Assembly (NCBI GenBank): GCA_965223025.1
Contig: CBDCVP010000022.1
Span: forward strand, 1,612,001-1,676,000
Reading direction: 5' to 3'
From: JABDMH01 sp965223025
GTDB lineage: Bacteria; Bacteroidota; Bacteroidia; Chitinophagales; Saprospiraceae
Length of the DNA: 64,000 bases
Part shown: positions 51,600-62,101 of the stretch, piece after piece
How the letters are laid out: the number at the start of each line of letters is the position of its first letter
Numbering within the stretch: position 1 is the first letter of the stretch
The notes under the pieces: model-generated
Seen by the model: only the letters and a program-made list of their open reading frames with translations
Told to the model about the DNA's origin: nothing
Databases searched by the model: none
Made by a program: the position numbers and the translations under genes

Positions 51600-52316
51600 T
51601 TATAGCACTTTATTCGGAGAAGTAATATGTGGTGATTTCAGGTACTTGGGAGTGCAAGATCGAACGTCAGAATAAATTTTTTCATGAAATTTTTTGTTGG
51701 CTAACTCGATCATATCGGTGGCAGAGCATGACTTATTGATGAATTTGGCCTTGGGATGAGCCAGGATCTTCTCCAACTTATGGGCGCCATTGCCTGTAAA
51801 AACCACAAAATTGGCCTCATTTAACTCTCGCGCAAAGCTATCTTCACTCAAAACCAAAGCTGAAGGTTCACGTACTTCACATAGCGATGGATCGTAGATG
51901 GCCGTGTACACTTCCTGCCGCCTAGCATCGATCATTGGACATATTAGCAGATCATTACCATCTGGGTAGGCTGAGACGGCTCCTTGGGCCAAACACTGCA
52001 GAGTGTCTAATGCGATCAATGGAATATCCAAAGCCATACAATAGCCCTTGGCAGCAGAAATACCTACTCTGAGACCGGTATAGGAGCCTGGGCCACTGCT
52101 TACTGCTATGGCACTTAGTTGATCGAGGCGCATATCCATCGCATCTAGGCACTGATCCACAAGTAGGGTGATTTGGGCAGCATGTGCAAATCCGGACGCG
52201 ATCTCTTCTAGGGCTATGGTCTCATTGCCTAATCCTAAGGCTACCGAGCAGACTTCTGTCGCTGTTTCGATGCAGAGTATTGGATCCCCGGCCCTTTTAT
52301 TCTGGGACTGACTCAC
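51600..52316 (-). CDS. tsaB: tRNA threonylcarbamoyladenosine synthesis protein TsaB
   Basis: The 238 residues have the ASKHA-like fold of TsaB: ILCIETATEVCSVALG, SSGPGSYTGLRVGISAAKG, ALDTLQCLAQGAV, CPMIDARRQEVYTAIYD. TsaB with TsaD and TsaE installs t6A at position 37 of ANN-decoding tRNAs. It follows the S41 peptidase gene on the same strand with a 25-bp gap. Confidence 0.93.
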   Translation of the reverse strand: MSQSQNKRAGDPILCIETATEVCSVALGLGNETIALEEIASGFAHAAQITLLVDQCLDAMDMRLDQLSAIAVSSGPGSYTGLRVGISAAKGYCMALDIPLIALDTLQCLAQGAVSAYPDGNDLLICPMIDARRQEVYTAIYDPSLCEVREPSALVLSEDSFARELNEANFVVFTGNGAHKLEKILAHPKAKFINKSCSATDMIELANKKFHEKIYSDVRSCTPKYLKSPHITSPNKVL

Positions 52317-52341
52317 TAATAGTTATAAGGTGTATGAAAAC

Positions 52342-53970
52342 TTATCGTGAGAGGTAACTTTGATACTTGGCGTCATCATTAAGAATCTCTAAAGCCAACT
52401 TGATCTCCCGATCATTGTCTAATGACTTCTCCGTACGGCCAGTCTGATAGTAATATCGACTCACAATCTCTTTTTCGATCATGGATATGATCCGATCCTT
52501 ATTCTCCTGCAGATCATCGGACTTTTCCTGCGCGATTTTCTCCTTCATTCTTGAGATCTCATCAGACACCAAACCCTCCAGGTGATCGGTCTTCGCAGTC
52601 TTGAGCAGTTCATCCAATTTGGTTTCAGTACTCGTTTTGAAATCTATCTTCTTGTCTTCCACAAAAGACACAAAGTCAGAAAAATCCTCAAACCTAAAGT
52701 CCTTGGCAGCACCAATTTCACGATGTTCTTGATGATACTTGGTAGCATAGTAAAAGATCAAGTTGTTATCCACCAGAAATTTTAAGATGGGTTCTTCCCC
52801 TTCCTCATCCACCTTTACATCGGGTATAATGCCACCACCATCTAATACCTTCCGGCCTCCCCTGGTCTTAAAGACAGCTCTTTTCTTATCTGGAATGTCT
52901 ACCGGCTCACCGTCTTTATAACTGACACTCTGTATGCATCGACCACTGGGTATGTAGTATTTCGCTGTGGTCAATTTCAATTTGGAGTTATACTCTAGAT
53001 CTACCGTGTTTTGCACCAATCCTTTGCCATAGGTCTTGGTGCCCAAGATTACACCTCTATCGAGGTCTTGCACCACGCCACTGACTATTTCTGAAGCCGA
53101 GGCAGTCCATTTGTTGGTCAATATGACTAAGGGCATGTCTAGGACTTCGGGTGGATTGTTTGTCTTAAAACTCCGGTCCCGGTCACGCACTTTTCCCTTA
53201 GTAGTGACCACAGTTTCTCCCTTGGGGATAAAGAGATTGCTAATACTGACGGCCTCCCGGAGGTATCCACCTCCGTTGTTGCGCAGATCGAAGACTAAAT
53301 TCTTCATTCCGGGGTTTTCCTTCTGCAAAGTCTTGATGGCTTGACCGACATTCTTAGCTGCATTGGCGGTAAAAGTGGTCAGCACCACATATCCCGTCTG
53401 CTCATCCAACATCCCTTGATAGGGCACATTCTTTACAGCTACTTCATCCCGCTTTACAGCTACGGTTCGATCTTGGTCTTCTCCCGGTCGTCTAATCGTG
53501 ATATTTACTTCCGTTCCGGGAAAACCTTTGAGGATTTCTTCAACTTCATCGGTCTTCTTGTCCCTGGCACTCTTACCCTCGACAGCAATGATCATATCAC
53601 CAGCACGTAGTCCGGCTTCGATGGCAGGTCCGCCTTCGTAAGGTTCTACCACGGTCACAAACGCACCCATCTTGCGTACACGTGCCCCGATACCGTCGTA
53701 TTTGCCTTCAGACATATAGCGATAGCCCTCAATATCAGATTCCGAGATATAGTTGGTGTATGGATCCAAGGTTTCCAACATCGCTTCTATGCCGGTCCTC
53801 ATCAACCTACTTGGATCCACATCATCTACATAGTGGGTATTTAATTCCTTATAGATATTGGCGAAGATTTCCAGATTCTTACTGATCTCGAATTGTTTAC
53901 TGTCGTATACTATGAATGCCAAGCTCGACAGGATTAGCACAGCTGGAATAGTGAGTCTTTGTAGTTTCAT
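52342..53970 (-). CDS. S41-family C-terminal processing peptidase
   Basis: The ATG at 53970 (MKLQRLTIPAVLILSSLAFIVY) gives a signal/anchor helix; an in-frame ATG at 54078 lies inside the next gene. The 542 residues include a helical domain, a PDZ domain (YDGIGARVRKMGAFVTVVEPYEGGPA), and the catalytic core with the Ser in TASASEIVSGVV and the Lys in GTKTYGKGLVQ. A C-terminal helical domain follows. CTP peptidases cleave C-termini of envelope proteins. Confidence 0.93.
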   Translation of the reverse strand: MKLQRLTIPAVLILSSLAFIVYDSKQFEISKNLEIFANIYKELNTHYVDDVDPSRLMRTGIEAMLETLDPYTNYISESDIEGYRYMSEGKYDGIGARVRKMGAFVTVVEPYEGGPAIEAGLRAGDMIIAVEGKSARDKKTDEVEEILKGFPGTEVNITIRRPGEDQDRTVAVKRDEVAVKNVPYQGMLDEQTGYVVLTTFTANAAKNVGQAIKTLQKENPGMKNLVFDLRNNGGGYLREAVSISNLFIPKGETVVTTKGKVRDRDRSFKTNNPPEVLDMPLVILTNKWTASASEIVSGVVQDLDRGVILGTKTYGKGLVQNTVDLEYNSKLKLTTAKYYIPSGRCIQSVSYKDGEPVDIPDKKRAVFKTRGGRKVLDGGGIIPDVKVDEEGEEPILKFLVDNNLIFYYATKYHQEHREIGAAKDFRFEDFSDFVSFVEDKKIDFKTSTETKLDELLKTAKTDHLEGLVSDEISRMKEKIAQEKSDDLQENKDRIISMIEKEIVSRYYYQTGRTEKSLDNDREIKLALEILNDDAKYQSYLSR

Positions 53971-54053
53971 GATTGTACTTGGGTAATGCTTGTTTAACGT
54001 GTGGAGGATACCACTTGTTTCGCACAGTCTTACAAAATAGGATATGTAGGGAC

Positions 54054-54839
54054 TCAGTCCTGAGGCTGTAACAGCCACTGGGTAACCATCTGATACATCA
54101 AATCAGGCTCATCAATATGCACCCAATGACTTGCTTGCGGTACTTCATTGACTTGGGTCTGACAAAAAAGCCGATGAATCGCCTTTAAGTGCTCCGGTAG
54201 TATGTATTCTGAGCGTTCCGCTTTAATAAAAAGCGCTGGCACCTCCGAAGGGCTCTTCTCCGCACCCTCCGGAGCAGCGAGTAGTGAGTTGTAGTTTGCT
54301 CTGATGCTCGGTAGGTTCATCTTCCACCTATAGGTACCATCCCTCTGGCGTGCTACGTTTTTCAATAAGAAGGCTACAATCTCATCCTCCTCGATAGATT
54401 TTCTCAGTTGACTGGCCACGTCGCTGCGTCTTTTCACCGCAGCCCATGAGACCTGATCCAGGGCACGAAAGGTATCGTGATGGTGAGGAGAGCTATAATT
54501 TACAGGGGCAATGTCCACCACGATGAGTTTCTTGATCAAATCAGGATGGTTCAAGGCTAATTGCATGGCAACCTTACCTCCCATGGAGTGTCCCATGACC
54601 GTGGCACCGCCAAACAGCCAGTTTGACTCCATGAAGGATTTGAGATCATCAGCCATCAGTGGGTAATCCATATCATCGGAATGGGGTGATAGGCCATGAT
54701 TTCTGAGATCGACGGTGATGACCAGATAGTCGGTAGCGAGACGCTTGGCAAAAGTCTGCCAGTTGTCTAGCATACCAAAGAGTCCATGCAGGATGATCAA
54801 TGGTTGGCCCGAACCAAATGACTTCGAATGTAGTTGCAT
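54054..54839 (-). CDS. Alpha/beta hydrolase, YbfF-like esterase
   Basis: The 261 residues, from the ATG at 54839 (MQLHSKSFGSGQPLIILHGLFG), contain the oxyanion HGLFGMLDNW, the nucleophile GHSMGGKVAMQLAL, DIAPVNYSSP and the terminal His in ASHWVHIDEP. The family includes acyl-CoA thioesterase and esterase YbfF. A TATTTTTG box (54846-54853, minus strand) is only 7 bp from the start, so a leaderless message is possible. It diverges from uvrB. Confidence 0.9.
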   Translation of the reverse strand: MQLHSKSFGSGQPLIILHGLFGMLDNWQTFAKRLATDYLVITVDLRNHGLSPHSDDMDYPLMADDLKSFMESNWLFGGATVMGHSMGGKVAMQLALNHPDLIKKLIVVDIAPVNYSSPHHHDTFRALDQVSWAAVKRRSDVASQLRKSIEEDEIVAFLLKNVARQRDGTYRWKMNLPSIRANYNSLLAAPEGAEKSPSEVPALFIKAERSEYILPEHLKAIHRLFCQTQVNEVPQASHWVHIDEPDLMYQMVTQWLLQPQD

Positions 54840-54887
54840 ATATTGCAAAAATATAAACACGGTAGAGATCGACCCTTAGCCGATGCT

Positions 54888-56900
54888 ATGAAGTTCAAAT
54901 TAGAATCTCCCTTCAAACCCACAGGCGATCAACCTGAGGCCATAAAGCTGCTCACCGAAGGCCTCAATGCCCAGGAACCTGCACAGGTGCTACTAGGGGT
55001 GACTGGTTCGGGAAAGACCTTTACCATCGCCAATGTCATTGCGCAAGTGCAGCGACCTACTTTGGTCTTGACCCACAATAAGACACTGACCGCACAGCTC
55101 TATAGTGAGTTCCTCTCGTTCTTTCCCAATAATGCAGTCGAATACTTTGTATCCTACTACGATTATTATCAACCTGAGGCATACATGTCCGTGTCTGATA
55201 CCTATATAGAGAAAGATCTATCGATCAATGAAGAGGTTGATAAACTGAGATTGAGAGCTACATCCTCGCTGCTGTCGGGAAGACGTGATATCATCATTGT
55301 GGCCTCTGTGTCGTGTATTTATGGTATGGGAAATCCCGAAGATTATAAAACGGGAATTATCCGGATACACCGGGGCATGACCATCTCCCGCAATGCACTG
55401 CTTTATCATATGGTGGAAAGTCTTTACTCACGTACTGAGACTCCCTTTGGTCGAGGCACTTTTCGTGTACGGGGTGATACTGTTGATGTCAATCTACCCT
55501 ATGTGGACTACGGGTATCGCGTAGTGTTTTTTGGCGATGAGATCGAAGAAATCCAGCGAATCGAATGCGAAACCGGCAAAAGCATTGAGAAACTAGAACA
55601 TGCAGCGATCTTTCCGGCCAATCTTTATGTGGCACCCAAGGAGCGAATGAAAGGAGTGCTTGAAGACATAGAGAATGAGCTATATGAGCAAGAACAATAC
55701 TTCGAACAAGAATCAAGATATATCGAGGCCAAAAGGATCAAGGAGCGCGTCACCTTTGATCTGGAGATGATGCGTGAGTTGGGATATTGCAATGGTGTAG
55801 AGAACTATTCTCGCTTCTTCGATGGAAGAGCTCCTGGGACACGGCCATTTTGCCTCTTAGATTATTTTCCAGATGACTACCTGCTGGTGGTGGATGAGAG
55901 CCATGTGACCATACCACAGGTGCGAGGTATGTGGGGTGGTGATCGAGCTCGAAAGCTCAACCTAGTCAATTTTGGTTTTAGATTACCTTCAGCCATGGAC
56001 AATAGGCCCCTCAGTTTTGCTGAGTTCGAGACGTTGACCAATCAAGTGATTTATGTCAGCGCTACGCCGAGCGATTATGAGTTGGAGGAAACGGGAGGAT
56101 TGATTGTGGAGCAAGTAGTAAGACCCACCGGGCTACTGGATCCCCCCATCGAAGTGCGACCTAGTCTCAATCAGATTGATGATTTACTGGAAGAGATCAA
56201 CAAACGCATTGAAGTCTCCGAAAGGGTGCTGGTCACTACCCTCACCAAGCGAATGGCGGAGGAACTTGCCAAATACCTGGCCAAACTGCACATTAAATGC
56301 CGATATATCCACTCGGAAGTCGATACAATGGAAAGGGTGGAAATCATTCAGCAGTTGCGCCAGGGTGTCTTCGACGTCTTGATTGGCGTTAATCTCTTAA
56401 GGGAGGGACTAGATTTGCCGGAGGTTTCACTGGTGGCCATCATCGATGCTGATAAGGAAGGATTTCTTCGCAATGCGCGATCCTTGACCCAAACTGCCGG
56501 CAGAGCAGCACGAAATTCGAATGGTTTGGTCATCTTCTATGCAGACAAAGTCACTGAATCCATGCAACATGCCATTGCAGAAACCAATCGGAGGAGAGAT
56601 AAACAAATGTCCTATAATGAAGAGCATGGTATTACACCCACGACCATTACCAAGTCTACAACAGCCCGGAGTATCTTGGATATTAGAGGGCAAGCTCCGG
56701 CACAAGCATATGTTGAATCTCAAGAACCAAACATTGCTGCAGATCCCATTGTACAGTATATGACTAGAGATCAGTTGGAAGGTACGATCACAGAGACAGA
56801 ACGAAAAATGAAAGCAGCCGCCAAAGAGCTTGACTTCATCAGTGCAGCACAGTTTCGAGATGAGCTATTTGCGCTGAGAAAAAAACTGAAGTCTATTTAG
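54888..56900 (+). CDS. uvrB: Excinuclease ABC subunit B
   Basis: The ATG at 54888 (MKFKLESPFKPTGDQPEAI) matches the family start. The 670 residues contain Walker A GVTGSGKT, the beta-hairpin region YYDYYQPEAYM, helicase motifs (DESHVTIPQVRGM, YVSATPSDYE, GVNLLREGLDLPEVSLVAI, QTAGRAARN) and the C-terminal UvrC-binding domain. UvrB verifies lesions in nucleotide excision repair and could cooperate with the ATL protein. It is convergent with the next gene, 7 bp apart. Confidence 0.96.
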   Translation: MKFKLESPFKPTGDQPEAIKLLTEGLNAQEPAQVLLGVTGSGKTFTIANVIAQVQRPTLVLTHNKTLTAQLYSEFLSFFPNNAVEYFVSYYDYYQPEAYMSVSDTYIEKDLSINEEVDKLRLRATSSLLSGRRDIIIVASVSCIYGMGNPEDYKTGIIRIHRGMTISRNALLYHMVESLYSRTETPFGRGTFRVRGDTVDVNLPYVDYGYRVVFFGDEIEEIQRIECETGKSIEKLEHAAIFPANLYVAPKERMKGVLEDIENELYEQEQYFEQESRYIEAKRIKERVTFDLEMMRELGYCNGVENYSRFFDGRAPGTRPFCLLDYFPDDYLLVVDESHVTIPQVRGMWGGDRARKLNLVNFGFRLPSAMDNRPLSFAEFETLTNQVIYVSATPSDYELEETGGLIVEQVVRPTGLLDPPIEVRPSLNQIDDLLEEINKRIEVSERVLVTTLTKRMAEELAKYLAKLHIKCRYIHSEVDTMERVEIIQQLRQGVFDVLIGVNLLREGLDLPEVSLVAIIDADKEGFLRNARSLTQTAGRAARNSNGLVIFYADKVTESMQHAIAETNRRRDKQMSYNEEHGITPTTITKSTTARSILDIRGQAPAQAYVESQEPNIAADPIVQYMTRDQLEGTITETERKMKAAAKELDFISAAQFRDELFALRKKLKSI

Positions 56901-56907
56901 CCCTATC

Positions 56908-58956
56908 CTACTTGACCTTCCACCCTGACAGGTCTTCTACCTTCTGGTAGGCCTCGGGTTTTCCCAATGTCTGATACAGCTTTTCCGACCAACGGTAGGT
57001 CTCCGATGTAGGGCCGATGAAAATGACATCTCTTGGAAACATCATTCCTACTACTTGTGGGAGATCAGTGACGCGCAGGCAGTTGAGCATTTCGATAGCT
57101 GGACCTTTTCCATCGGGTTGGCTGGCCTCATTTTGAGTAGGGGGTGGATTTTTAAGAATAAGTGACTTTATGCCGCCATCGAGCAGCGCCGCGTACGATG
57201 CTACAGCAACCATTTCTCCCTGGGCAGCTATATGTATATTGTCAGGATCAATACCAGCCATTTTTCTCAGTGCGGCTACACATCTTATCACGTCGTATAC
57301 CCTCATCGACGCCACTGTCTGTCCTGTCCAAGCTGCGGCTCTCCGGATATGCCATTGTAACGAAGGATCCCAACCGGTAGATCCGATTCCCCTAGCCTCG
57401 AAAAAGGCAATATTTGTTTTATCTCGAAGTCCTGATACCAACCCATATGAATCCCAACGTGCTTCATTTGAGTTTTTCAGCACTAGAACCACTGCTGAAG
57501 GTTGAGCTGCAGAACGGCGCCTACGTATGGATAATGATAACCTCCACCCTTCCTCAGATACAAAGCTATAATCCTGTCTTCCCAGATCTGCTCCATCCAG
57601 GGCTTGAAATTCCATTCTAATGTCCAATGGGCTTTCCTCTAATGGAAAAGCACCGAAAGTTTTTACATCTAGGAAAGCTTTGACTTTATTTCGATAGGCT
57701 GCCAGTTGGTCAAAGGTGTGTATCTCAGGTATCTTGGCCAAAGTGATGAAGGAATCTTGAATCACCTTAGTTAGGTCATTTTCAGGCACACCGTCCACGT
57801 AGACTCTAAGTTCTTCTTCGGTCAATGTCTTGGATATATTCATGGTGGGCAGCTGATCGGATTCAACTTTGCGAGTGGTCAACTCATGGAGAAAAAAGGC
57901 CAGTATTTCATTTCTAAACTCTTCATGCTCACCGTAGCTGTGACCACCAGTGGCCTCTATCATAGTTAGTTTTTCTGGCTTTCTGTAGAGGCTGTAAATA
58001 GGTTTGATTTTAGTATGTAGCGCCCTCACAGCTTCGATGGAGTAGTAGATATCACCAGTGGTTTGTGCTATGAGAAATGCCCTGGGTGCAATCAATGCTC
58101 CAATATCAGAGAAATCTATGCCATAGGTGTTGATGGGCATCATGCAATCACAATGATCATCGATCGTGCGCTGACCGATTTGTCCCTCTAGAGAAGCAGC
58201 ACCAGCTACCGCCGCCGTGGCCATGATCCTGACATCTATCGCTCCTAGGTACCAGCTTTGTGATCCTCCTCCTGAGATACCCGTCACCCCGATTTTTTCT
58301 TGGTCCACTTCCGGTCTTTGGCAGAGGAGATCTATGCCACGAATGCCATTCCACACTTCTACTCCTCCAGGATGATATCCTCGACTATACCAGTGGAAAC
58401 ATCCCAGGGATTCGGCACCAAGATGTTTACCCTCGACCTCACCTCTTTGGATGGTCTCAATCAGCAAAACGACAAATCCGTGCTGGGCAAAGGATCGAGC
58501 ATGGGCTTGGTAGTTATATTTTTGAGCATGACTATGGCCACATACATAAAGGATGGCTGGTGCAGGACCTTCGACATCGGTTGGTAGATATAAATTTGCT
58601 GGCACATAAAGATTCGGGGCCGACTCATAGTAGAGTTTCTCGATGCGAAAACCCTCTTCTTCAATCACGCCGGTAAGCGTAGCTTTTGGTGGTTTTCGAT
58701 CTTCTGTAAGGGGCCAATCTTGCAATCCCAGCATCTCAATAAGCTGCATCCGACGCTTTTCTATGGTGGACTTCCAGTCGCTCAGGTCCTCTACTCCCAT
58801 TAATGAACGATGGGTAATGTGGCTTGCCCTTGCACTCAGATAGTGGCGGATATCATTGTGCTGGTCAAATGTCGGACTAACTGAATATTCAAAGTGTTGC
58901 CCAAAAGAAATAAGAGGAAAGAAAATAAACCCGGCGATGATGAACAGAATTTTCAT
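56908..58956 (-). CDS. Large secreted alpha/beta hydrolase (acetyl-esterase-like)
   Basis: From the ATG at 58956 the 682 residues start with a signal peptide (MKILFIIAGFIFFPLISFGQ). Residues about 130-370 are an acetyl-xylan-esterase or dienelactone-type hydrolase domain: PAILYVCGHSHAQ, GFVVLLIETIQRGE, GVTGISGGGSQSWYLG with the nucleophile serine, and GHSYGEHEEFRNEIL with the final histidine. The remaining 300 residues repeat a weaker hydrolase-like fold without an obvious nucleophile. It resembles Planctomycetota/Bacteroidota secreted hydrolases of polysaccharide breakdown. Substrate unknown. Confidence 0.82.
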   Translation of the reverse strand: MKILFIIAGFIFFPLISFGQHFEYSVSPTFDQHNDIRHYLSARASHITHRSLMGVEDLSDWKSTIEKRRMQLIEMLGLQDWPLTEDRKPPKATLTGVIEEEGFRIEKLYYESAPNLYVPANLYLPTDVEGPAPAILYVCGHSHAQKYNYQAHARSFAQHGFVVLLIETIQRGEVEGKHLGAESLGCFHWYSRGYHPGGVEVWNGIRGIDLLCQRPEVDQEKIGVTGISGGGSQSWYLGAIDVRIMATAAVAGAASLEGQIGQRTIDDHCDCMMPINTYGIDFSDIGALIAPRAFLIAQTTGDIYYSIEAVRALHTKIKPIYSLYRKPEKLTMIEATGGHSYGEHEEFRNEILAFFLHELTTRKVESDQLPTMNISKTLTEEELRVYVDGVPENDLTKVIQDSFITLAKIPEIHTFDQLAAYRNKVKAFLDVKTFGAFPLEESPLDIRMEFQALDGADLGRQDYSFVSEEGWRLSLSIRRRRSAAQPSAVVLVLKNSNEARWDSYGLVSGLRDKTNIAFFEARGIGSTGWDPSLQWHIRRAAAWTGQTVASMRVYDVIRCVAALRKMAGIDPDNIHIAAQGEMVAVASYAALLDGGIKSLILKNPPPTQNEASQPDGKGPAIEMLNCLRVTDLPQVVGMMFPRDVIFIGPTSETYRWSEKLYQTLGKPEAYQKVEDLSGWKVK

Positions 58957-59093
58957 TTGAGCATACTTTCCATTTATCTCTGGTTTCGTCATTTTGTGGA
59001 ATGCATTTATTGCAAACTACAGTTAAATCAAATAGATTCATAAAAACACGGCGATCTAGCCAGTTATATATTCCACTGCTCCATCGGGAGGAT

Positions 59094-60686
59094 TTAATAT
59101 TTGATAAGCTTGCTTCCAAAAATGTGTCCTTTTGCTTGAGCTATTAAAAAATATATACCGGGTGGCAGGAAAGCAGTATTTACGTTATGTGAAGTGTGTA
59201 TGCCATCAATCTCTTCCATGTAGATTAGTCTTCCAGATAGATCTGAAATACGGACAGTGAGGTCAACAACTGGTGCATCGAAATAGAGGGTGGTCTTGGC
59301 CAATAGGGGTTGAGGGTAAATAGACAGGTGATTATCAGTGCGGGTCTGCAAGATCGGATATTTCTGAGAGAGGGATTCATAAGCCCTACCAATATCCAAT
59401 CTGCCGCCAGAGACGGTCTTTCCCTTGAGACTAGTCAATTCCACGACATTATCAAGTAGGACATCTTTTATCAGTTTGGCTGCTTCCCTTGGACTAGATT
59501 TTACGAAATCAATGAAGTCTTGCGAGGGATGACTGAATAGAAGTGCTGCTGCACCACATACCAGAGCAGCAGCGTATGATGTGCCACCATTGACCTTATA
59601 CGTATTTCCAATATGTGCCGTCCATATGTTTTCGCTAGGGGCACCGAGATCGACCGTATTTCTGCCAAATCCCCCAACGGACAATTGATCTTCCCTATTG
59701 GTACCTGTTGTTATGATTAACTCGTCGCTGCTGCAATTGCTAGGAAGGTCACCAAAAATATCAGCATTTCCTTGATCATTTTCCGCAGCCCCAATACTTA
59801 AAATGCCTGCGGCCCCCATTTTATTAAACATGTCGCAGAATATCGGATTATCTTTTTCAAAGAGGCCATCACTACCGTAGGACGAGTTCGTAGCTACGAT
59901 AAAGGCGCCTTGCTCGCCATTGCTTTCATTATATTTTATTCTTAGATCCAGGAAGTAGGCATATGCTTTTATCGCACTGGCCAGGGATTGTCCTTTTGAA
60001 GAGAATAGAGCAATTTTTACGTTCCAGTTGGCACCGGAGATACCCAAACCATTGTTGCCCTCTGCGCCAATCACACTCAGCACTGAAGTGCCATGACCTT
60101 CGGGATCTTCAGCATGGTCATCTTTGCCATGGTCTTCGCTCACACCATAGAAATCGTCTATATACCCGTTATGGTCATCATCAAAATCATTGTCGGGAAC
60201 CTCAGCCCTGTTGATCCATAAGAGATTGGATAGATCTTCGTGATGCACGTCGAGTCCAGTCTCCATCACTCCCACAACAATGGTATCTCCATCCAATGTG
60301 AGACCACCCGTGGTTTCCTCCCAAGCTAGGCCAAACCCTACCTTTTGCAGGTTCCATTGTTCGTCAAATCTGGGATCATTTGGGAGACGCTCTCTCCTTT
60401 CTAATGCATGGTTTCGTTCCACCCTCCATACTGCTGGATCGGCACGAATTTCTTCAATGAGGGCATCGTGGGATTCATCCGGTGGCAGTGCATAAAGATA
60501 AATCTGCAGTCTCTTGCTAAGACATTCCTGCTTCACTATACTGTGCAGTCCTCTGGAAGACAGAAAAGAGTGTGTAGTTTCTAAACCATCCACGAACTGG
60601 ACTATGATTTGATCTTTGATACTCTTTTGTAGATAAATCGTTGAAGGGAGTAAAACGAAGAGGAGCAATAGTGTAAATTTTCTCAC
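59094..60686 (-). CDS. Secreted S8 (subtilisin-like) peptidase with T9SS sorting domain
   Basis: The start is a GTG at 60686, giving MRKFTLLLLFVLLPSTIY; upstream sequence in frame is not signal-like. The 530 residues comprise an inhibitor-like pro-part, the S8 domain and a sorting domain (LSIYPQPLLAKTTLYFDAP, LSGRLIYMEEI, LPPGIYFLIAQAKG). His198 (GHGTSVLS) and Ser370 (GGTSYAAAL) are standard. The usual catalytic Asp in DTG is Glu142 (VMETGLDVHHEDL). A change of Asp to Glu normally lowers activity, so function is uncertain. Confidence 0.88.
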   Translation of the reverse strand: MRKFTLLLLFVLLPSTIYLQKSIKDQIIVQFVDGLETTHSFLSSRGLHSIVKQECLSKRLQIYLYALPPDESHDALIEEIRADPAVWRVERNHALERRERLPNDPRFDEQWNLQKVGFGLAWEETTGGLTLDGDTIVVGVMETGLDVHHEDLSNLLWINRAEVPDNDFDDDHNGYIDDFYGVSEDHGKDDHAEDPEGHGTSVLSVIGAEGNNGLGISGANWNVKIALFSSKGQSLASAIKAYAYFLDLRIKYNESNGEQGAFIVATNSSYGSDGLFEKDNPIFCDMFNKMGAAGILSIGAAENDQGNADIFGDLPSNCSSDELIITTGTNREDQLSVGGFGRNTVDLGAPSENIWTAHIGNTYKVNGGTSYAAALVCGAAALLFSHPSQDFIDFVKSSPREAAKLIKDVLLDNVVELTSLKGKTVSGGRLDIGRAYESLSQKYPILQTRTDNHLSIYPQPLLAKTTLYFDAPVVDLTVRISDLSGRLIYMEEIDGIHTSHNVNTAFLPPGIYFLIAQAKGHIFGSKLIKY

Positions 60687-60889
60687 GGCAACGATGCTGT
60701 ATGTTGCGAAGCTACCACTATCGAAGCACTCGTGGGAGCTTTGTTCTTGATAATTTGTGGCTACTTCGGACGTGCACAAAAGACCAAGATCAGTCCCTGC
60801 GGTATTTAGCACTTAAACTATATCGTCCCCGTAGGCTTTGGGAAAGCAGGGAATACCCTCAGCCTAGGAATCCTCTTAGTCTCTTCAAG

Positions 60890-61885
60890 TCATTGTGCCA
60901 CCCTAAATCCACTACTGAATTGATCAATCATCTTTTGATGTTTGTCGTGTTGATCTTTTGGACCATCGTTAATGATTTGAATAGCACCCCAGGAGGGAGT
61001 GAGATAGTAATTTTGTTGAACATATTGATCACCCTCATATTCATATTCTAGCTCCATTTTTAGTGCTTCCCGGTCATTTATTTTTACCATCCCGACCTTG
61101 TTCATATTAAACTCTCCGACACCCTGATGAAGATTATATAGTGCTGCAGCCTTCAGTACCTGAATTTTCATGGGATTCTCTTCCACAAGAACGGACGTGA
61201 ATATGGTGCCATCCGATGTTTCGAAACATACATCGAAAACAGAATCTTCTGTCTCGCAATCGACGATCACCCATTGGGACGAATCGAAATCTATCTCAAT
61301 GTTAGATCGCTCGCTGACATATTTCGTGTTTGGGGTGACCTCGTTGGTTAACTCATACGGCTCCAATTTGTCAAATACTTCTTTAGGCTTGTACAGGGAG
61401 GCGATGGAATAGGGATCCTCTTTAGCGATGGAACCGATGCTTTTCTCCATAACTGGCATATTCTTTTTACACCATTTGAAGAGCGAATTTCCAAGTTCAT
61501 CTTCAAGTAGTGCATCCACTGCTTGGAAGATTTTTTGATGTCCTGCTATTGATTTACCAGTCTCGTTATACCTAATAATGGCATCGATCTGATCTACGTC
61601 GAGATTTTTTTTGTACATGAGAACCAAATGCTCGGTCAGGTCTTTTTTCAGCTGCTGCTCATAAGATGAGATGGTTTCTTGAATGCGCTGGTTTTCGGGA
61701 AATCCTTCGCGGTATTTCTTAAAAACCTTCATGCAAATTTCATCCATGGTCGCATCGAGGTCGATGGCTTCTAAGAGCATGTCTATCTTTTCTGCTTTAG
61801 ACTGGGCTCTCGCAGTAAGAGTATAGATGCATAATGACAATAGGATCATGCACTTGGTTGCTCTGATGATTGATGATGGGCTCAT
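60890..61885 (-). CDS. Secreted DUF2059-like protein
   Basis: The 331 residues have a signal peptide (ILLSLCIYTLTARAQ), an N-terminal helical part (KIDMLLEAIDLDATMDEIC, LTEHLVLMYKKNLDVDQIDAIIRYNETGKSIAG) matching DUF2059, and a C-terminal alpha/beta part (about 190-331) of unknown type. DUF2059 proteins are periplasmic or envelope proteins of unknown function. It is a single gene upstream of the subtilase on the same strand, 203 bp away from its start. Confidence 0.7.
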   Translation of the reverse strand: MSPSSIIRATKCMILLSLCIYTLTARAQSKAEKIDMLLEAIDLDATMDEICMKVFKKYREGFPENQRIQETISSYEQQLKKDLTEHLVLMYKKNLDVDQIDAIIRYNETGKSIAGHQKIFQAVDALLEDELGNSLFKWCKKNMPVMEKSIGSIAKEDPYSIASLYKPKEVFDKLEPYELTNEVTPNTKYVSERSNIEIDFDSSQWVIVDCETEDSVFDVCFETSDGTIFTSVLVEENPMKIQVLKAAALYNLHQGVGEFNMNKVGMVKINDREALKMELEYEYEGDQYVQQNYYLTPSWGAIQIINDGPKDQHDKHQKMIDQFSSGFRVAQ

Positions 61886-62101
61886 TACTACTGATTATTT
61901 GATTATTGGAATTAATTATTATTTATCTGCAATGTAAAGCATATTAGATCTGCCAATTGTCATCCAAAAGGATGAAAAATCCCATGACTGAACCATGCAT
62001 TATATGGGCAATAGGGTTCTTGATCAACAGGAGCCTTTTGGTTGAAAAGCCGTCTACTGATTGCAATGTTGGGTATGTAATTGTTTCACTTTATGGCAGA
62101 G

